From NCBI RefSeq assembly GCF_047730175.1, contig NZ_CP159833.1, positions 2,046,001-2,110,000 of the forward strand: a stretch of 64,000 bases of DNA, written 5' to 3'. Positions 44,225 through 52,590 of the stretch are shown here, one piece after another. The notes under the pieces are model-generated. The model made no database searches and was not told the origin of the DNA. It worked only from the letters and a program-made list of their open reading frames with translations. Each line of letters opens with the position of its first letter. The stretch's first letter is position 1. The DNA comes from Marifrigoribacter sp047730175. Lineage in GTDB: Bacteria; Bacteroidota; Bacteroidia; Flavobacteriales; Flavobacteriaceae. The translations under genes were made by a program, and so were the position numbers.

Positions 44225-45697
44225 ATGACTGCACACGATAGTAAAATTCTAGGAGAAGGTTTAACATACGATGATGTACTTTTAGTACCTGCGTTTTCAG
44301 ATGTTTTACCCAGAGATGTTTCAATAAAAGCAAAATTTTCAAAAAACATATATTTAAATGTCCCCGTAGTTTCGGCAGCGATGGATACTGTTACTGAAAG
44401 TGCAATGGCTATTGCAATGGCTCGTGAAGGAGGGATTGGAGTATTACATAAAAACATGTCGATAGAAGCGCAAGCAAATGAAGTAAGAAAAGTAAAACGT
44501 GCAGAAAGCGGAATGATTCAGGATCCCGTAACACTTCCAAAAACAGCAACTGTAGGCGATGCTCAAAACACGATGAAGGAATATAGTATTGGAGGAATTC
44601 CAATTACAGATGATGCTGGAAAACTAATTGGGATTGTTACAAATCGAGATCTTCGTTTTGAAAAGAATTTTAAACGTCCACTTTCAGAAGTAATGACTTC
44701 AGAGAATTTGGTTACTGTAAGTAAAGGAACTTCATTAGGTGAAGCTGAAATAATTCTTCAGAAAAATAAAATAGAAAAATTACCTGTTGTAGATGATTCA
44801 GGAAAGCTTTTAGGGCTAATCACTTTTAGAGATATTACAAAGGTAACTCAAAAACCTATAGCGAATAAAGATAGCTATGGACGATTAAGAGTTGCAGCCG
44901 CTTTAGGAGTTACTCCAGATGCAATAGATCGTGCAACTGCTTTAGTGAATGCACAAGTTGATGCAGTAATTATAGATACAGCCCACGGACATACAAAAGG
45001 TGTGGTTGATGTATTAAAACAAGTGAAAAATAAATTCCCCAATTTAGATGTAATAGTTGGTAATATCGCTACAGCAGAAGCTGCTAAATATTTAGTAGAA
45101 GCTGGTGCAGATGCTGTTAAGGTAGGAATTGGTCCTGGATCAATATGTACTACGCGTGTTGTTGCTGGGGTTGGATTTCCGCAATTTTCAGCAGTATTAG
45201 AAGTTGCAGCAGCGATAAAAGGTAGTGGAGTTCCAGTGATTGCAGATGGAGGGATTCGTTATACAGGGGATATTCCAAAAGCAATTGCAGCGGGTGCCGA
45301 TTGTGTGATGTTAGGATCTTTATTAGCTGGAACTAAAGAATCGCCTGGAGAAACTATTATTTACGAAGGGCGTAAATTTAAGTCGTATAGAGGAATGGGA
45401 TCTGTGGAAGCAATGAAACAAGGGTCAAAAGATAGATATTTCCAAGATGTTGAAGACGATATTAAAAAATTAGTGCCTGAAGGGATTGTAGGTAGAGTTC
45501 CTTATAAAGGAGATTTACTGGAAAGTATGACGCAGTTTATTGGTGGTTTAAGAGCTGGTATGGGCTATTGTGGTGCTAAGGACATTGAGACTTTAAAAGA
45601 ATCTGCTAAGTTTATAAAGATTACAGCTTCTGGTATTAATGAAAGTCATCCTCACGATGTGACTATAACAAAAGAAGCTCCTAATTATTCTAGATAA
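44225..45697 (+). CDS. guaB: IMP dehydrogenase
   Basis: This 490-residue protein has the usual length for the family. It oxidises IMP to XMP with NAD in guanine nucleotide synthesis. N-terminal LTYDDVLLVPAFSDVLP, two CBS domains (~95-205) inserted in the TIM barrel, the catalytic Cys loop GIGPGSICTTRVVAGVG, ADGGIRYTGDI, and the flap region (YRGMGSVEAM, Arg-Tyr in QGSKDRYFQ) are all present. It is monocistronic, and convergent with the ompH-like gene 32 bp away. The antisense frames here are by-products of its codon use. Confidence 0.98.
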   Translation: MTAHDSKILGEGLTYDDVLLVPAFSDVLPRDVSIKAKFSKNIYLNVPVVSAAMDTVTESAMAIAMAREGGIGVLHKNMSIEAQANEVRKVKRAESGMIQDPVTLPKTATVGDAQNTMKEYSIGGIPITDDAGKLIGIVTNRDLRFEKNFKRPLSEVMTSENLVTVSKGTSLGEAEIILQKNKIEKLPVVDDSGKLLGLITFRDITKVTQKPIANKDSYGRLRVAAALGVTPDAIDRATALVNAQVDAVIIDTAHGHTKGVVDVLKQVKNKFPNLDVIVGNIATAEAAKYLVEAGADAVKVGIGPGSICTTRVVAGVGFPQFSAVLEVAAAIKGSGVPVIADGGIRYTGDIPKAIAAGADCVMLGSLLAGTKESPGETIIYEGRKFKSYRGMGSVEAMKQGSKDRYFQDVEDDIKKLVPEGIVGRVPYKGDLLESMTQFIGGLRAGMGYCGAKDIETLKESAKFIKITASGINESHPHDVTITKEAPNYSR

Positions 45698-45729
45698 TTA
45701 GAAGCTCCTTACTATATTTTAGAATGTAT

Positions 45730-46233
45730 CTATTCAGTAGCTAGACCCATTTTTTTCATTACCGTTAGTGTAACGTCAAAATTAGGGTCTAAATAAGCAA
45801 TAGTATTGTTAATTGTTAATACTTGAGAAAAGCCTTGCTCTTTAGCAATAACTTCTAAATTCTCTCCTAATTTTTGATACAAGGGACGCATTAATTCATT
45901 TTGTTTTAATTGTAAAAGTTTAGTGGAATTTTGTTGAAGACCTTGTATTTCTTGTTCTTTTTTAATGATTTCATCTTGCTTCAATTTTTTCATTGGTCCT
46001 GTATAGCTCACCTCATTATCTTGATATGTTTTCACCATCGTTTGATAATTTGTTAATTGAGTTTGAATCTCGGTATCCAATTCAGCTCCATAAACTTGAA
46101 TGTCTGAGGTGACTTTTTCTAATGCAGGCATTTTTGAAATTATAAAATCAACATCAATAGTTCCTACTTTAGATTGAGCATTCATTTGAAAGCTACATAA
46201 AGCGATGATAAGAAGTAACGTAATTTTTTTCAT
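45730..46233 (-). CDS. OmpH/Skp-like periplasmic chaperone
   Basis: This 167-residue protein has a signal peptide (MKKITLLLIIALCSFQMNAQ) and then VGTIDVDFIISKMPALEKV, the OmpH/Skp opening beta strand. A long coiled coil (~40-125, rich in Gln/Lys/Glu) forms the gripping arms. It probably holds unfolded outer-membrane proteins in the periplasm. It is about 1 kb from the SurA-like cluster, though on the other strand, so the two may share outer-membrane biogenesis functions. Family assignment is firm. Confidence 0.9.
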   Translation of the reverse strand: MKKITLLLIIALCSFQMNAQSKVGTIDVDFIISKMPALEKVTSDIQVYGAELDTEIQTQLTNYQTMVKTYQDNEVSYTGPMKKLKQDEIIKKEQEIQGLQQNSTKLLQLKQNELMRPLYQKLGENLEVIAKEQGFSQVLTINNTIAYLDPNFDVTLTVMKKMGLATE

Positions 46234-46295
46234 TATTTAATATTTGAGTGATTATAGGTTATAAAAGACAAAAGTAATGCCATTTGTAAAAAGTA

Positions 46296-46538
46296 TTACT
46301 TTTTAAGATATTTTTGTCCTCTATGGGGTTTTAATTTTTCTCTTAAGGGATTCATAAGTGATTCATCTACTATCAAATAAGTAATAGAATACATGGATGA
46401 AATTTGTTCGGTTTCTACAAAAGAATCTTTTATGTCCTCTCGAACAATAAACTCTTTTAGATGTATTGCGTGATGTTCAGCAATTTTATGGGCGCTAGCT
46501 CCTCTAAAATCCCAGATAAGTTTTATTTGATTGCTCAT
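46296..46538 (-). CDS. Small hypothetical protein
   Basis: This 80-residue cytosolic-looking protein starts MSNQIKLIWDFRGASAHKIA and has a basic C-terminal end (PHRGQKYLKK). No signal, membrane segment or catalytic motif is evident, and I do not recognise the family. Its start codon shares one base with the stop of the upstream SRPBCC gene (TAATG), so the two are translationally coupled and probably act together. Confidence 0.72.
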   Translation of the reverse strand: MSNQIKLIWDFRGASAHKIAEHHAIHLKEFIVREDIKDSFVETEQISSMYSITYLIVDESLMNPLREKLKPHRGQKYLKK

Positions 46539-46969
46539 TAATTATTTTCGACAAAAATACCTTTTTCTGCAAAGTTTTTGAAATCTACTAAATATTTTTT
46601 TAATTGTTTTTTAAAAGCAAAAGGCATTAGTTTAATTCCAAAGCCTGAAAAATGATATTCACAATTAGATTCCCATCGTGTAGTGTTTTCATCTAATTCA
46701 TGAAAAATACTTTTTTGAATGTTATGAACTCCTTTTGTGTCATAATCTGCATGGAATTTCGCAGGAAATTTATTTTCAGTAATGGTCTCAATTAAAACCA
46801 TATTTCTTTTACCCATTTGATACTCCAATTCCATTTGAGCTCCTTTTTCACCAGAGATACCATATAGTAATTTATATGATTTTAGCCCTTTTTGCCAAAA
46901 CTTCATATTCTCGGGATTGTCCAGTTTTTTATAACTTCTTCCCTCGGAAGATTTATTAAAACATCGCAT
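46538..46969 (-). CDS. SRPBCC (START/Bet v1-like) family protein
   Basis: This 143-residue protein has the strand order and signature of a polyketide-cyclase/SRPBCC fold (FWQKGLKSYKLLYGISGEKG, MELEYQMGKRNMVLIETI, TRWESNCEYHFSGFGIKLMPF, then a long C-terminal helix). Such proteins bind small hydrophobic ligands in a deep pocket; the ligand here is unknown. It overlaps the downstream 80-residue gene by one base. Confidence 0.82.
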   Translation of the reverse strand: MRCFNKSSEGRSYKKLDNPENMKFWQKGLKSYKLLYGISGEKGAQMELEYQMGKRNMVLIETITENKFPAKFHADYDTKGVHNIQKSIFHELDENTTRWESNCEYHFSGFGIKLMPFAFKKQLKKYLVDFKNFAEKGIFVENN

Positions 46970-47082
46970 GTATATTTCAAAATGTATGGTTTATTATTGA
47001 ATTCTTGCAATATTTTTTTTTTATAGATTTAAGGACGTTAAAAAATATATAAAAATTTAATAAAACCTTATAATGTACAAGC

Positions 47083-47112
47083 TTGCGTAACGTCATCTTT
47101 TTGTTATTTTTG
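47083..47112 (+). promoter_or_regulatory. Consensus promoter of the foldase cluster
   Basis: TTG (47083-47085), a 19-base spacer and TATTTTTG (47105-47112) match the Bacteroidota -33/-7 promoter. It lies 35 bp before the first peptidyl-prolyl isomerase gene and probably drives that gene and the two that follow, with the MoxR gene. Confidence 0.7.
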
Positions 47113-47147
47113 CGTCCAATTAATGTTAACAAAAAAATACGTTAAAA

Positions 47148-49103
47148 ATGAAAAAGTCCTTTGTAATATTCTTGTTATGTATAGTATCATTATCATTATA
47201 CTCACAAAAGAAAAAAGATATTTTAATTACTATTGGAGATGAGCCCGTATTAGTTGAAGAATTTAAAAGAGTTTATGTTAAAAATATTGATTTAGTACAG
47301 GATGACTCTCAAAAAAATATAGACAGTTATTTAGATTTGTTTATAGATTATAAATTAAAGGTTAAAGAAGCTTACATTCAGAACCTTGATCAAACCGAAG
47401 AATATCAAAAGGAGTTTTCTAAATACCAAGAACAATTATCACGTAATTATTTATTTGAAGATAATGTAACTTCTAAGCTGATTAAAGAAGCTTACGATAG
47501 AGGGTTAATAGAAATAAATGCAGATCATATATTAATTGTTTCAAGATTCGATGACTTACCTCAAGATACCTTGACCGCTTATAATAAGCTAAAAGTATTA
47601 CGAGAAAGAGCACTAGCAGGGGAAGATTTTACAAAACTAGTAAAAGAAAATTCTGAAGAACCAGGAGCAAAAGAAAGAGAAGGTAAGTTAGGGTATTTTT
47701 CTGCTTTTGCAATGGTATACCCTTTTGAAAACGAAGCTTATAATACTCCAACAGGAGAGATTTCTAATATTGTAAGAACTCAATTTGGTTTTCATATTTT
47801 AAAAATTAATGGAAGACGACCTAAGGAACATAAAATTAATGCTTCACATATAATGATTTCTAATAGAGTTGAAGGGCGTAATTATGAACCAGAAGACAGA
47901 ATTAGAGAAATTTATGCTAAACTTCAACAAGGTGAAGCGTATGAAAATTTAGCTAAACAATATTCTGATGATAGTAATTCTGCAAAGAATGGCGGGAATT
48001 TAAGACCTTTTGGAAAAGGCGACTTGCGTTCAACAAAGTTTGAAGATGAAGCATATAAATTAGAAAAAGTTGGAGACATATCTGAACCTATTGAAACTAC
48101 ATTTGGATGGCATATTATTAAATTAGATGAAATATTTGGTTTGCCTTCTTTTGAAGAAGAAAAAGAATTTATCGAAAAGAGAGTAAAAACTTCAGAGAGA
48201 GCAAAAATTGTTACTCAAAAGATTAATCAAAAAATAATAGATAAATATGGCTTTTCTGAGGGGGAAGAATATTTGTCATTTTTCACAAGTTTTATAGGAG
48301 ATGAAATTTTAACCAAAAAATGGGTGTTTAAAGCAGTACCAGAAAATGATAATAAATTGTTGTTTGCCATTGGTAAAAGGAATGTAACATTTAATGATTT
48401 TGCTAAATTTTTTGTAAAACGTCAAGCTAGTTCTAAACCATACAAGGTAAAAGAATCTTTAATTAAAGATTATTTTAATGATTATAAGGAACAGGAAATT
48501 AAGCAATATTTTAAAGATGAACTTGAAGTTGAAAATAAAGAATATGCAGCAGTGATTAATGAATACAGAAGTGGTTTATTGATTTATGACGTGATGAATA
48601 AAAACATCTGGGAAAAATCAAAAAAAGATACATTAGGCCTACGTTCTTTTTATGATGCAAATAAAGAAAACTATAAATGGAAAGAAAGAGTAGAAGCTGT
48701 TATTGTTTCAGCATCTGATGAGGAAACAGCAAAAAAAGCTGAAGAATTGTTAGAAAAAAATGTTTCTGAAAAAGAAATTAAAGAAACATTAAATATTGAT
48801 AAAAAAGTACAAGTAATTATTACAAGTGGAACTTTTGAAAAAGGACAAAGAGAACTACCTGAAAATTTTGAAACTAAAAAAGGAGTGTCAAAAATATATA
48901 CGAATAATGGCTCTTTTATCGTTGTTAAAGTAACCAATATACTTATGCCTACTATTAAATTATTAGAAGAAGTTAAGGGCAAAGTGATGAGTAATTATCA
49001 AACATATTTAGAAATAAATTGGATGAAAGAATTGCGAAATAAAAATGAAATTATAATTAATAAAAAAGCCTTGAAAAAAGTTAAAAAGCAATTAAATAAT
49101 TAA
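47148..49103 (+). CDS. Peptidyl-prolyl cis-trans isomerase, SurA/PpiC type (two parvulin domains)
   Basis: This 651-residue periplasmic protein has a signal peptide (~1-19). An N-terminal SurA-like helical region (~20-115) comes next, followed by two parvulin domains. The first is at ~125-225 (ADHILIVSRFDD, REGKLGYFSAFAMVYPFE, VRTQFGFHILKING). The second is at ~228-330 (KINASHIMISN, NGGNLRPFGKGDL, ETTFGWHIIKLDE). A helical C-terminal region of ~300 residues is not part of standard SurA. The role is folding of outer-membrane or secreted proteins. Its stop shares one base with the next start. Confidence 0.94.
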   Translation: MKKSFVIFLLCIVSLSLYSQKKKDILITIGDEPVLVEEFKRVYVKNIDLVQDDSQKNIDSYLDLFIDYKLKVKEAYIQNLDQTEEYQKEFSKYQEQLSRNYLFEDNVTSKLIKEAYDRGLIEINADHILIVSRFDDLPQDTLTAYNKLKVLRERALAGEDFTKLVKENSEEPGAKEREGKLGYFSAFAMVYPFENEAYNTPTGEISNIVRTQFGFHILKINGRRPKEHKINASHIMISNRVEGRNYEPEDRIREIYAKLQQGEAYENLAKQYSDDSNSAKNGGNLRPFGKGDLRSTKFEDEAYKLEKVGDISEPIETTFGWHIIKLDEIFGLPSFEEEKEFIEKRVKTSERAKIVTQKINQKIIDKYGFSEGEEYLSFFTSFIGDEILTKKWVFKAVPENDNKLLFAIGKRNVTFNDFAKFFVKRQASSKPYKVKESLIKDYFNDYKEQEIKQYFKDELEVENKEYAAVINEYRSGLLIYDVMNKNIWEKSKKDTLGLRSFYDANKENYKWKERVEAVIVSASDEETAKKAEELLEKNVSEKEIKETLNIDKKVQVIITSGTFEKGQRELPENFETKKGVSKIYTNNGSFIVVKVTNILMPTIKLLEEVKGKVMSNYQTYLEINWMKELRNKNEIIINKKALKKVKKQLNN

Positions 49104-49954
49104 TGAATAAAACAATTATTCTATTATGTTCGTTTTTATTTGTTGCCTGTAATTTTTTTAAACAGGATAACGAAAAACTCCCTATTGCAAGAGTTAATAA
49201 TACCTATTTATATTTTGAAGAAATTAAAGAATTAATTACTCAGGAAACTTCAAAAGAGGATAGTCTGTTAATAGTTAGTAATTATATAAATAGATGGGCT
49301 ACACAACAATTATTAATAGACCAATCAAAAATTAATTTACCACAAGAAAGGCAAGATGCTTTTGATAATTTAGTGAATGATTATAAAAAGGATTTATATA
49401 CTGAAGCTTATAAAGGATCAATTGTATCTCTCCAATTAGACAGTGCAATAACTCAAAGTCAATTACAAAGCTTTTATGATTCTAATAATGAGAATTTTAA
49501 ACTAAACGGCGAGTTATTAAAGGTTAGATATATACATGTTGATGAAAATCTTTCAAATTTAGCTAAGGTTAAAGAAAAATTAAATCGGTTTAATAAAGAA
49601 GATGAAAATGATTTAAATGATTTAAGCATTCATTTTAAAAAATTTAATTTTAATGATTCCATTTGGGTTAAAAAAGAAGCCTTGCTTGAAGCAATTCCTG
49701 TTTTACAAAGTAATAACAGTCAAGTGTTAAAAAAATCTAATTTTACACAATTACAAGACTCATTAGGAGTATATTTGGTGAAAATTGAGGATGTTTTAAT
49801 GACTAATGACATTGCTCCATTAATCTATGTTGAGCCAACTATTAAACAGATAATACTTAATAAAAGAAAATTAGAACTTATTAAAAATCTTGAAAAAGAT
49901 ATTACAAAAGATGCACTTAAAAATAAAAAATTTGAAATCTACACAAATCAGTAA
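49103..49954 (+). CDS. SurA-like lipoprotein, parvulin domain degenerate or absent
   Basis: This 283-residue lipoprotein (MNKTIILLCSFLFVAC lipobox) has a SurA N-terminal-like helical region (NYINRWATQQLLIDQSKI). Its middle region shows only traces of a parvulin domain (LLKVRYIHVDE, LGVYLVKIEDVL). The conserved parvulin His/Gly motifs are not convincing, so it may be a chaperone without isomerase activity. It sits between two true SurA-type genes, overlapping the previous by one base and the next by up to 65 bp. Confidence 0.82.
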   Translation: MNKTIILLCSFLFVACNFFKQDNEKLPIARVNNTYLYFEEIKELITQETSKEDSLLIVSNYINRWATQQLLIDQSKINLPQERQDAFDNLVNDYKKDLYTEAYKGSIVSLQLDSAITQSQLQSFYDSNNENFKLNGELLKVRYIHVDENLSNLAKVKEKLNRFNKEDENDLNDLSIHFKKFNFNDSIWVKKEALLEAIPVLQSNNSQVLKKSNFTQLQDSLGVYLVKIEDVLMTNDIAPLIYVEPTIKQIILNKRKLELIKNLEKDITKDALKNKKFEIYTNQ

Positions 49955-51389
49955 GCTACTATTTTTATTATTAGTTTTCACACAGACGGGAGTCTTTTCA
50001 CAAGAAGTTGTTACTGTAGATAGTACAGGAGTAGTAAAAAACAATGAGTTACTTACCAATGAAAATACTACAGTTTCTAAAGATACTTTAAAGCCTTTTA
50101 AACGTTATAAGGCTGAAGGTATTAGTGCTGTAATTGGAGAATATGTAATTTTAGATAGCGATATTGATAAAAGTTATTTAGAATTAGCATCGCAAGGTAT
50201 TTCAATTGAAGACATAACTCGCTGTCAGCTTTTAGGAAAATTGATGGAAGATAAACTATATGCTCATCATGCAAAATTGGATAGTATTATGGTTCCTGAT
50301 GCTGAAATTAATGGACAAATAGAACAGCAAATTCAATACATGGTAGGTGAATTGGGGAATGAAGAAAAGGTAGCTAAATATTATCGTAAAAATTCAATAG
50401 CAGAACTTAAAAAAGACCTTTTTGAGGTTAATAAAGTACTAAAATTAGCTAGTGAAATGCAACGTAGAGTTGTAGAAAGTGTTGAAGTTACTCCAGAAGA
50501 AGTACGTGAATTTTTCTTTTCAATTCCAGAAAATGACCGCCCTGTTTTTGGTGCAGAATTAGAAGTTGCACAAATTGTTATTGAGCCGGAAATTACAGAA
50601 GAAGCTAAACAAAAAGTACTTGATCAACTTAATGAAATGAGAATAGATGTAGTTGAAAATGGATCTTCCTTTTCAACTAAAGCTGTATTGTACTCTAAAG
50701 ATCCAGGTTCTGCTTCTAAAGGAGGTTTATACAAAGGAATTAAGCGAAATGGTCCAATGGCAAAAGAGTTTAAAGACAATGCTTTTTCATTATTAGAAGG
50801 TGAAATTAGTGAGCCTTTTGAAACTGAGTTTGGATATCATATTCTTTATGTAGAAAAAATTAGAGGCCAAGAAGTAGATGTAAGACATGTATTATTATTT
50901 CCTGATGTTTCCCAAGGAACCATAGATATAGCACGTTCTAAAATTGATTCTTTAAGAACAAAAATTATTGCTGGAGATATTACTTTTGCTGAAGCAGCAA
51001 GAAAATATTCAACAGAAAAAGAAACTAGAAATAATGGCGGTCAATTAGTTAATCCAGTAAGTTTCGATACAAAATTTGACCTTACTAAAATGGATCCAAC
51101 TTTGAGTGCTCAGGTTTATAATTTAAAGAAAGATGAAGTTTCAACGGTATATACCGATAGAGATAGAGCTGGAAGAAGTATGTTTAAATTATTAACTATT
51201 ACAAATCGTATTGATGAACATCCTTCAGATTATGTTAAGGATTACGAAAAAATAAAAGACCTTGCACTTAAAGAAAAACAGTTAAGAGCTATTGAAACTT
51301 GGCAGAATACTAAAATTAAAGACACTTATGTGAATGTAAATGAAGATTATTCAGATTGTTCATTTTCTAGTAATTGGTTAAAGAAGTAA
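49890..51389 (+). CDS. surA: SurA-type peptidyl-prolyl isomerase
   Basis: This is a 499-residue protein if it starts at ATG 49890; ATG 49911 would still leave a basic n-region and signal (ISKLLFLLLVFTQTGVFS). SurA core: N-terminal helices (VIGEYVILDSDIDKSYLEL, CQLLGKLMEDKLYAHHAKLDSI), parvulin 1 (LEVAQIVIEPE, SKGGLYKGI, ETEFGYHILYVEKI) and parvulin 2 (VRHVLLFPDV, NNGGQLVNPV). It delivers outer-membrane proteins to the BAM machinery. The start lies inside the previous gene, implying coupled translation. The last of three foldases, 10 bp before a MoxR gene. Confidence 0.93.
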   Translation: MKKILQKMHLKIKNLKSTQISKLLFLLLVFTQTGVFSQEVVTVDSTGVVKNNELLTNENTTVSKDTLKPFKRYKAEGISAVIGEYVILDSDIDKSYLELASQGISIEDITRCQLLGKLMEDKLYAHHAKLDSIMVPDAEINGQIEQQIQYMVGELGNEEKVAKYYRKNSIAELKKDLFEVNKVLKLASEMQRRVVESVEVTPEEVREFFFSIPENDRPVFGAELEVAQIVIEPEITEEAKQKVLDQLNEMRIDVVENGSSFSTKAVLYSKDPGSASKGGLYKGIKRNGPMAKEFKDNAFSLLEGEISEPFETEFGYHILYVEKIRGQEVDVRHVLLFPDVSQGTIDIARSKIDSLRTKIIAGDITFAEAARKYSTEKETRNNGGQLVNPVSFDTKFDLTKMDPTLSAQVYNLKKDEVSTVYTDRDRAGRSMFKLLTITNRIDEHPSDYVKDYEKIKDLALKEKQLRAIETWQNTKIKDTYVNVNEDYSDCSFSSNWLKK

Positions 51390-51399
51390 TAAATTACAT

Positions 51400-52353
51400 A
51401 TGTCAGACGTAGCAGCAATTAAAGAATTAGTTCAAAAGTATAATGCATTAAGACAAGAAATCAAAAAGATTATTGTTGGTCAAGATGATGTAGTTGAACA
51501 AGTATTGTTGTCTGTTTTTTCTGGAGGGCATGCATTACTTATTGGAGTACCAGGATTGGCAAAAACTTTATTAGTACATACCGTTGCAAAAGCATTAGGC
51601 TTAGACTTTAAACGAATTCAATTTACCCCCGACTTAATGCCAAGTGATATACTTGGTGCTGAAATACTAGATAAGAATAGAGAGTTTAAGTTTATAAAAG
51701 GCCCAATTTTTTCTAATATAATTTTAGCAGATGAGATCAATAGAACTCCACCTAAAACACAAGCTGCCTTATTAGAAGCTATGCAAGAAAGAGCTGTTAC
51801 TATTGCAGGGCATACTTATAAATTAGATAAACCTTATTTTGTATTAGCAACTCAAAACCCTATTGAGCAAGAAGGGACATATCCTTTACCTGAAGCACAA
51901 TTAGATCGTTTTATGTTTGCTATAAATTTAGAGTACCCTTCTTTTTCTGAAGAAGTTGAGGTTGTGAAAAAAACTACGATTGGTGCAAACCCAATTGTAA
52001 ATCCTCTATTTACTGCTGAAGAAATTACTAGGTATCAACAATTGATACAAAAAATACCGGTTGCAGATAATGTAATTGAATATGCTGTAACCTTAGTAAG
52101 TAAGACACGACCAAATAGTTCAGCTGCACCCGAAATAGTGAAAAAATATATAGATTGGGGCGCTGGTCCAAGAGCCTCTCAAAATCTAATATTAAGTGCA
52201 AAAACTCATGCTGCAATTCATGGTAAATTTTCTCCAGATATAGAAGATGTCCAAAAAGTAGCAACAGGAATTCTTCGTCATAGATTAATTAAAAATTATA
52301 AAGCAGAAGCGGAAGGCTTAAGTATTGAAGAAATAATCCAAAACTTGTTTTAA
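51400..52353 (+). CDS. MoxR family AAA+ ATPase
   Basis: This 317-residue protein has Walker A in LIGVPGLAKTLL, Walker B in IILADEINRTPPK, sensor 1 in VLATQNPIEQEGTYPLPEAQLDRF and sensor 2 Arg in GAGPRASQNLI. MoxR ATPases act as chaperones that mature metal-containing or large surface complexes, usually with VWA/DUF58 partners. Here no such partner follows. It lies 10 bp after surA, suggesting a link to envelope protein maturation. That link is inferred from position. Confidence 0.95.
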   Translation: MSDVAAIKELVQKYNALRQEIKKIIVGQDDVVEQVLLSVFSGGHALLIGVPGLAKTLLVHTVAKALGLDFKRIQFTPDLMPSDILGAEILDKNREFKFIKGPIFSNIILADEINRTPPKTQAALLEAMQERAVTIAGHTYKLDKPYFVLATQNPIEQEGTYPLPEAQLDRFMFAINLEYPSFSEEVEVVKKTTIGANPIVNPLFTAEEITRYQQLIQKIPVADNVIEYAVTLVSKTRPNSSAAPEIVKKYIDWGAGPRASQNLILSAKTHAAIHGKFSPDIEDVQKVATGILRHRLIKNYKAEAEGLSIEEIIQNLF

Positions 52354-52555
52354 ATTTTATAGAATCTTCATTTATCCAGTATTTCTTTTTAAAAATTCCT
52401 TAGTAAACCATTAAATAATTTTATTAATTTGATAATTTCAGAAGTGAATTATTATCAATTTATTAAAATATGTGCAATAAAACATACATTTCGATAAATT
52501 TATATCAGTGTTTATACCTTTTTAGTAATTATTTTTTAATTTCTGTTTGTTTTTG

Positions 52556-52563
52556 TAGATTTG
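52556..52563 (+). promoter_or_regulatory. Bacteroidota -7 promoter element for aconitase
   Basis: TAGATTTG matches TAnnTTTG and ends 27 bp before ATG 52591. It overlaps the TTG at 52561, which argues against that TTG as the start codon. Confidence 0.55.
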
Positions 52564-52590
52564 CAAGACTTTCAAAAACTAAAAAAAGAT

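Noticed and set aside
52420..52470. AT-rich imperfect inverted repeat between the MoxR gene and aconitase
   Set aside because: Base composition alone makes such pairings common here, and no T-run or conserved core is present.
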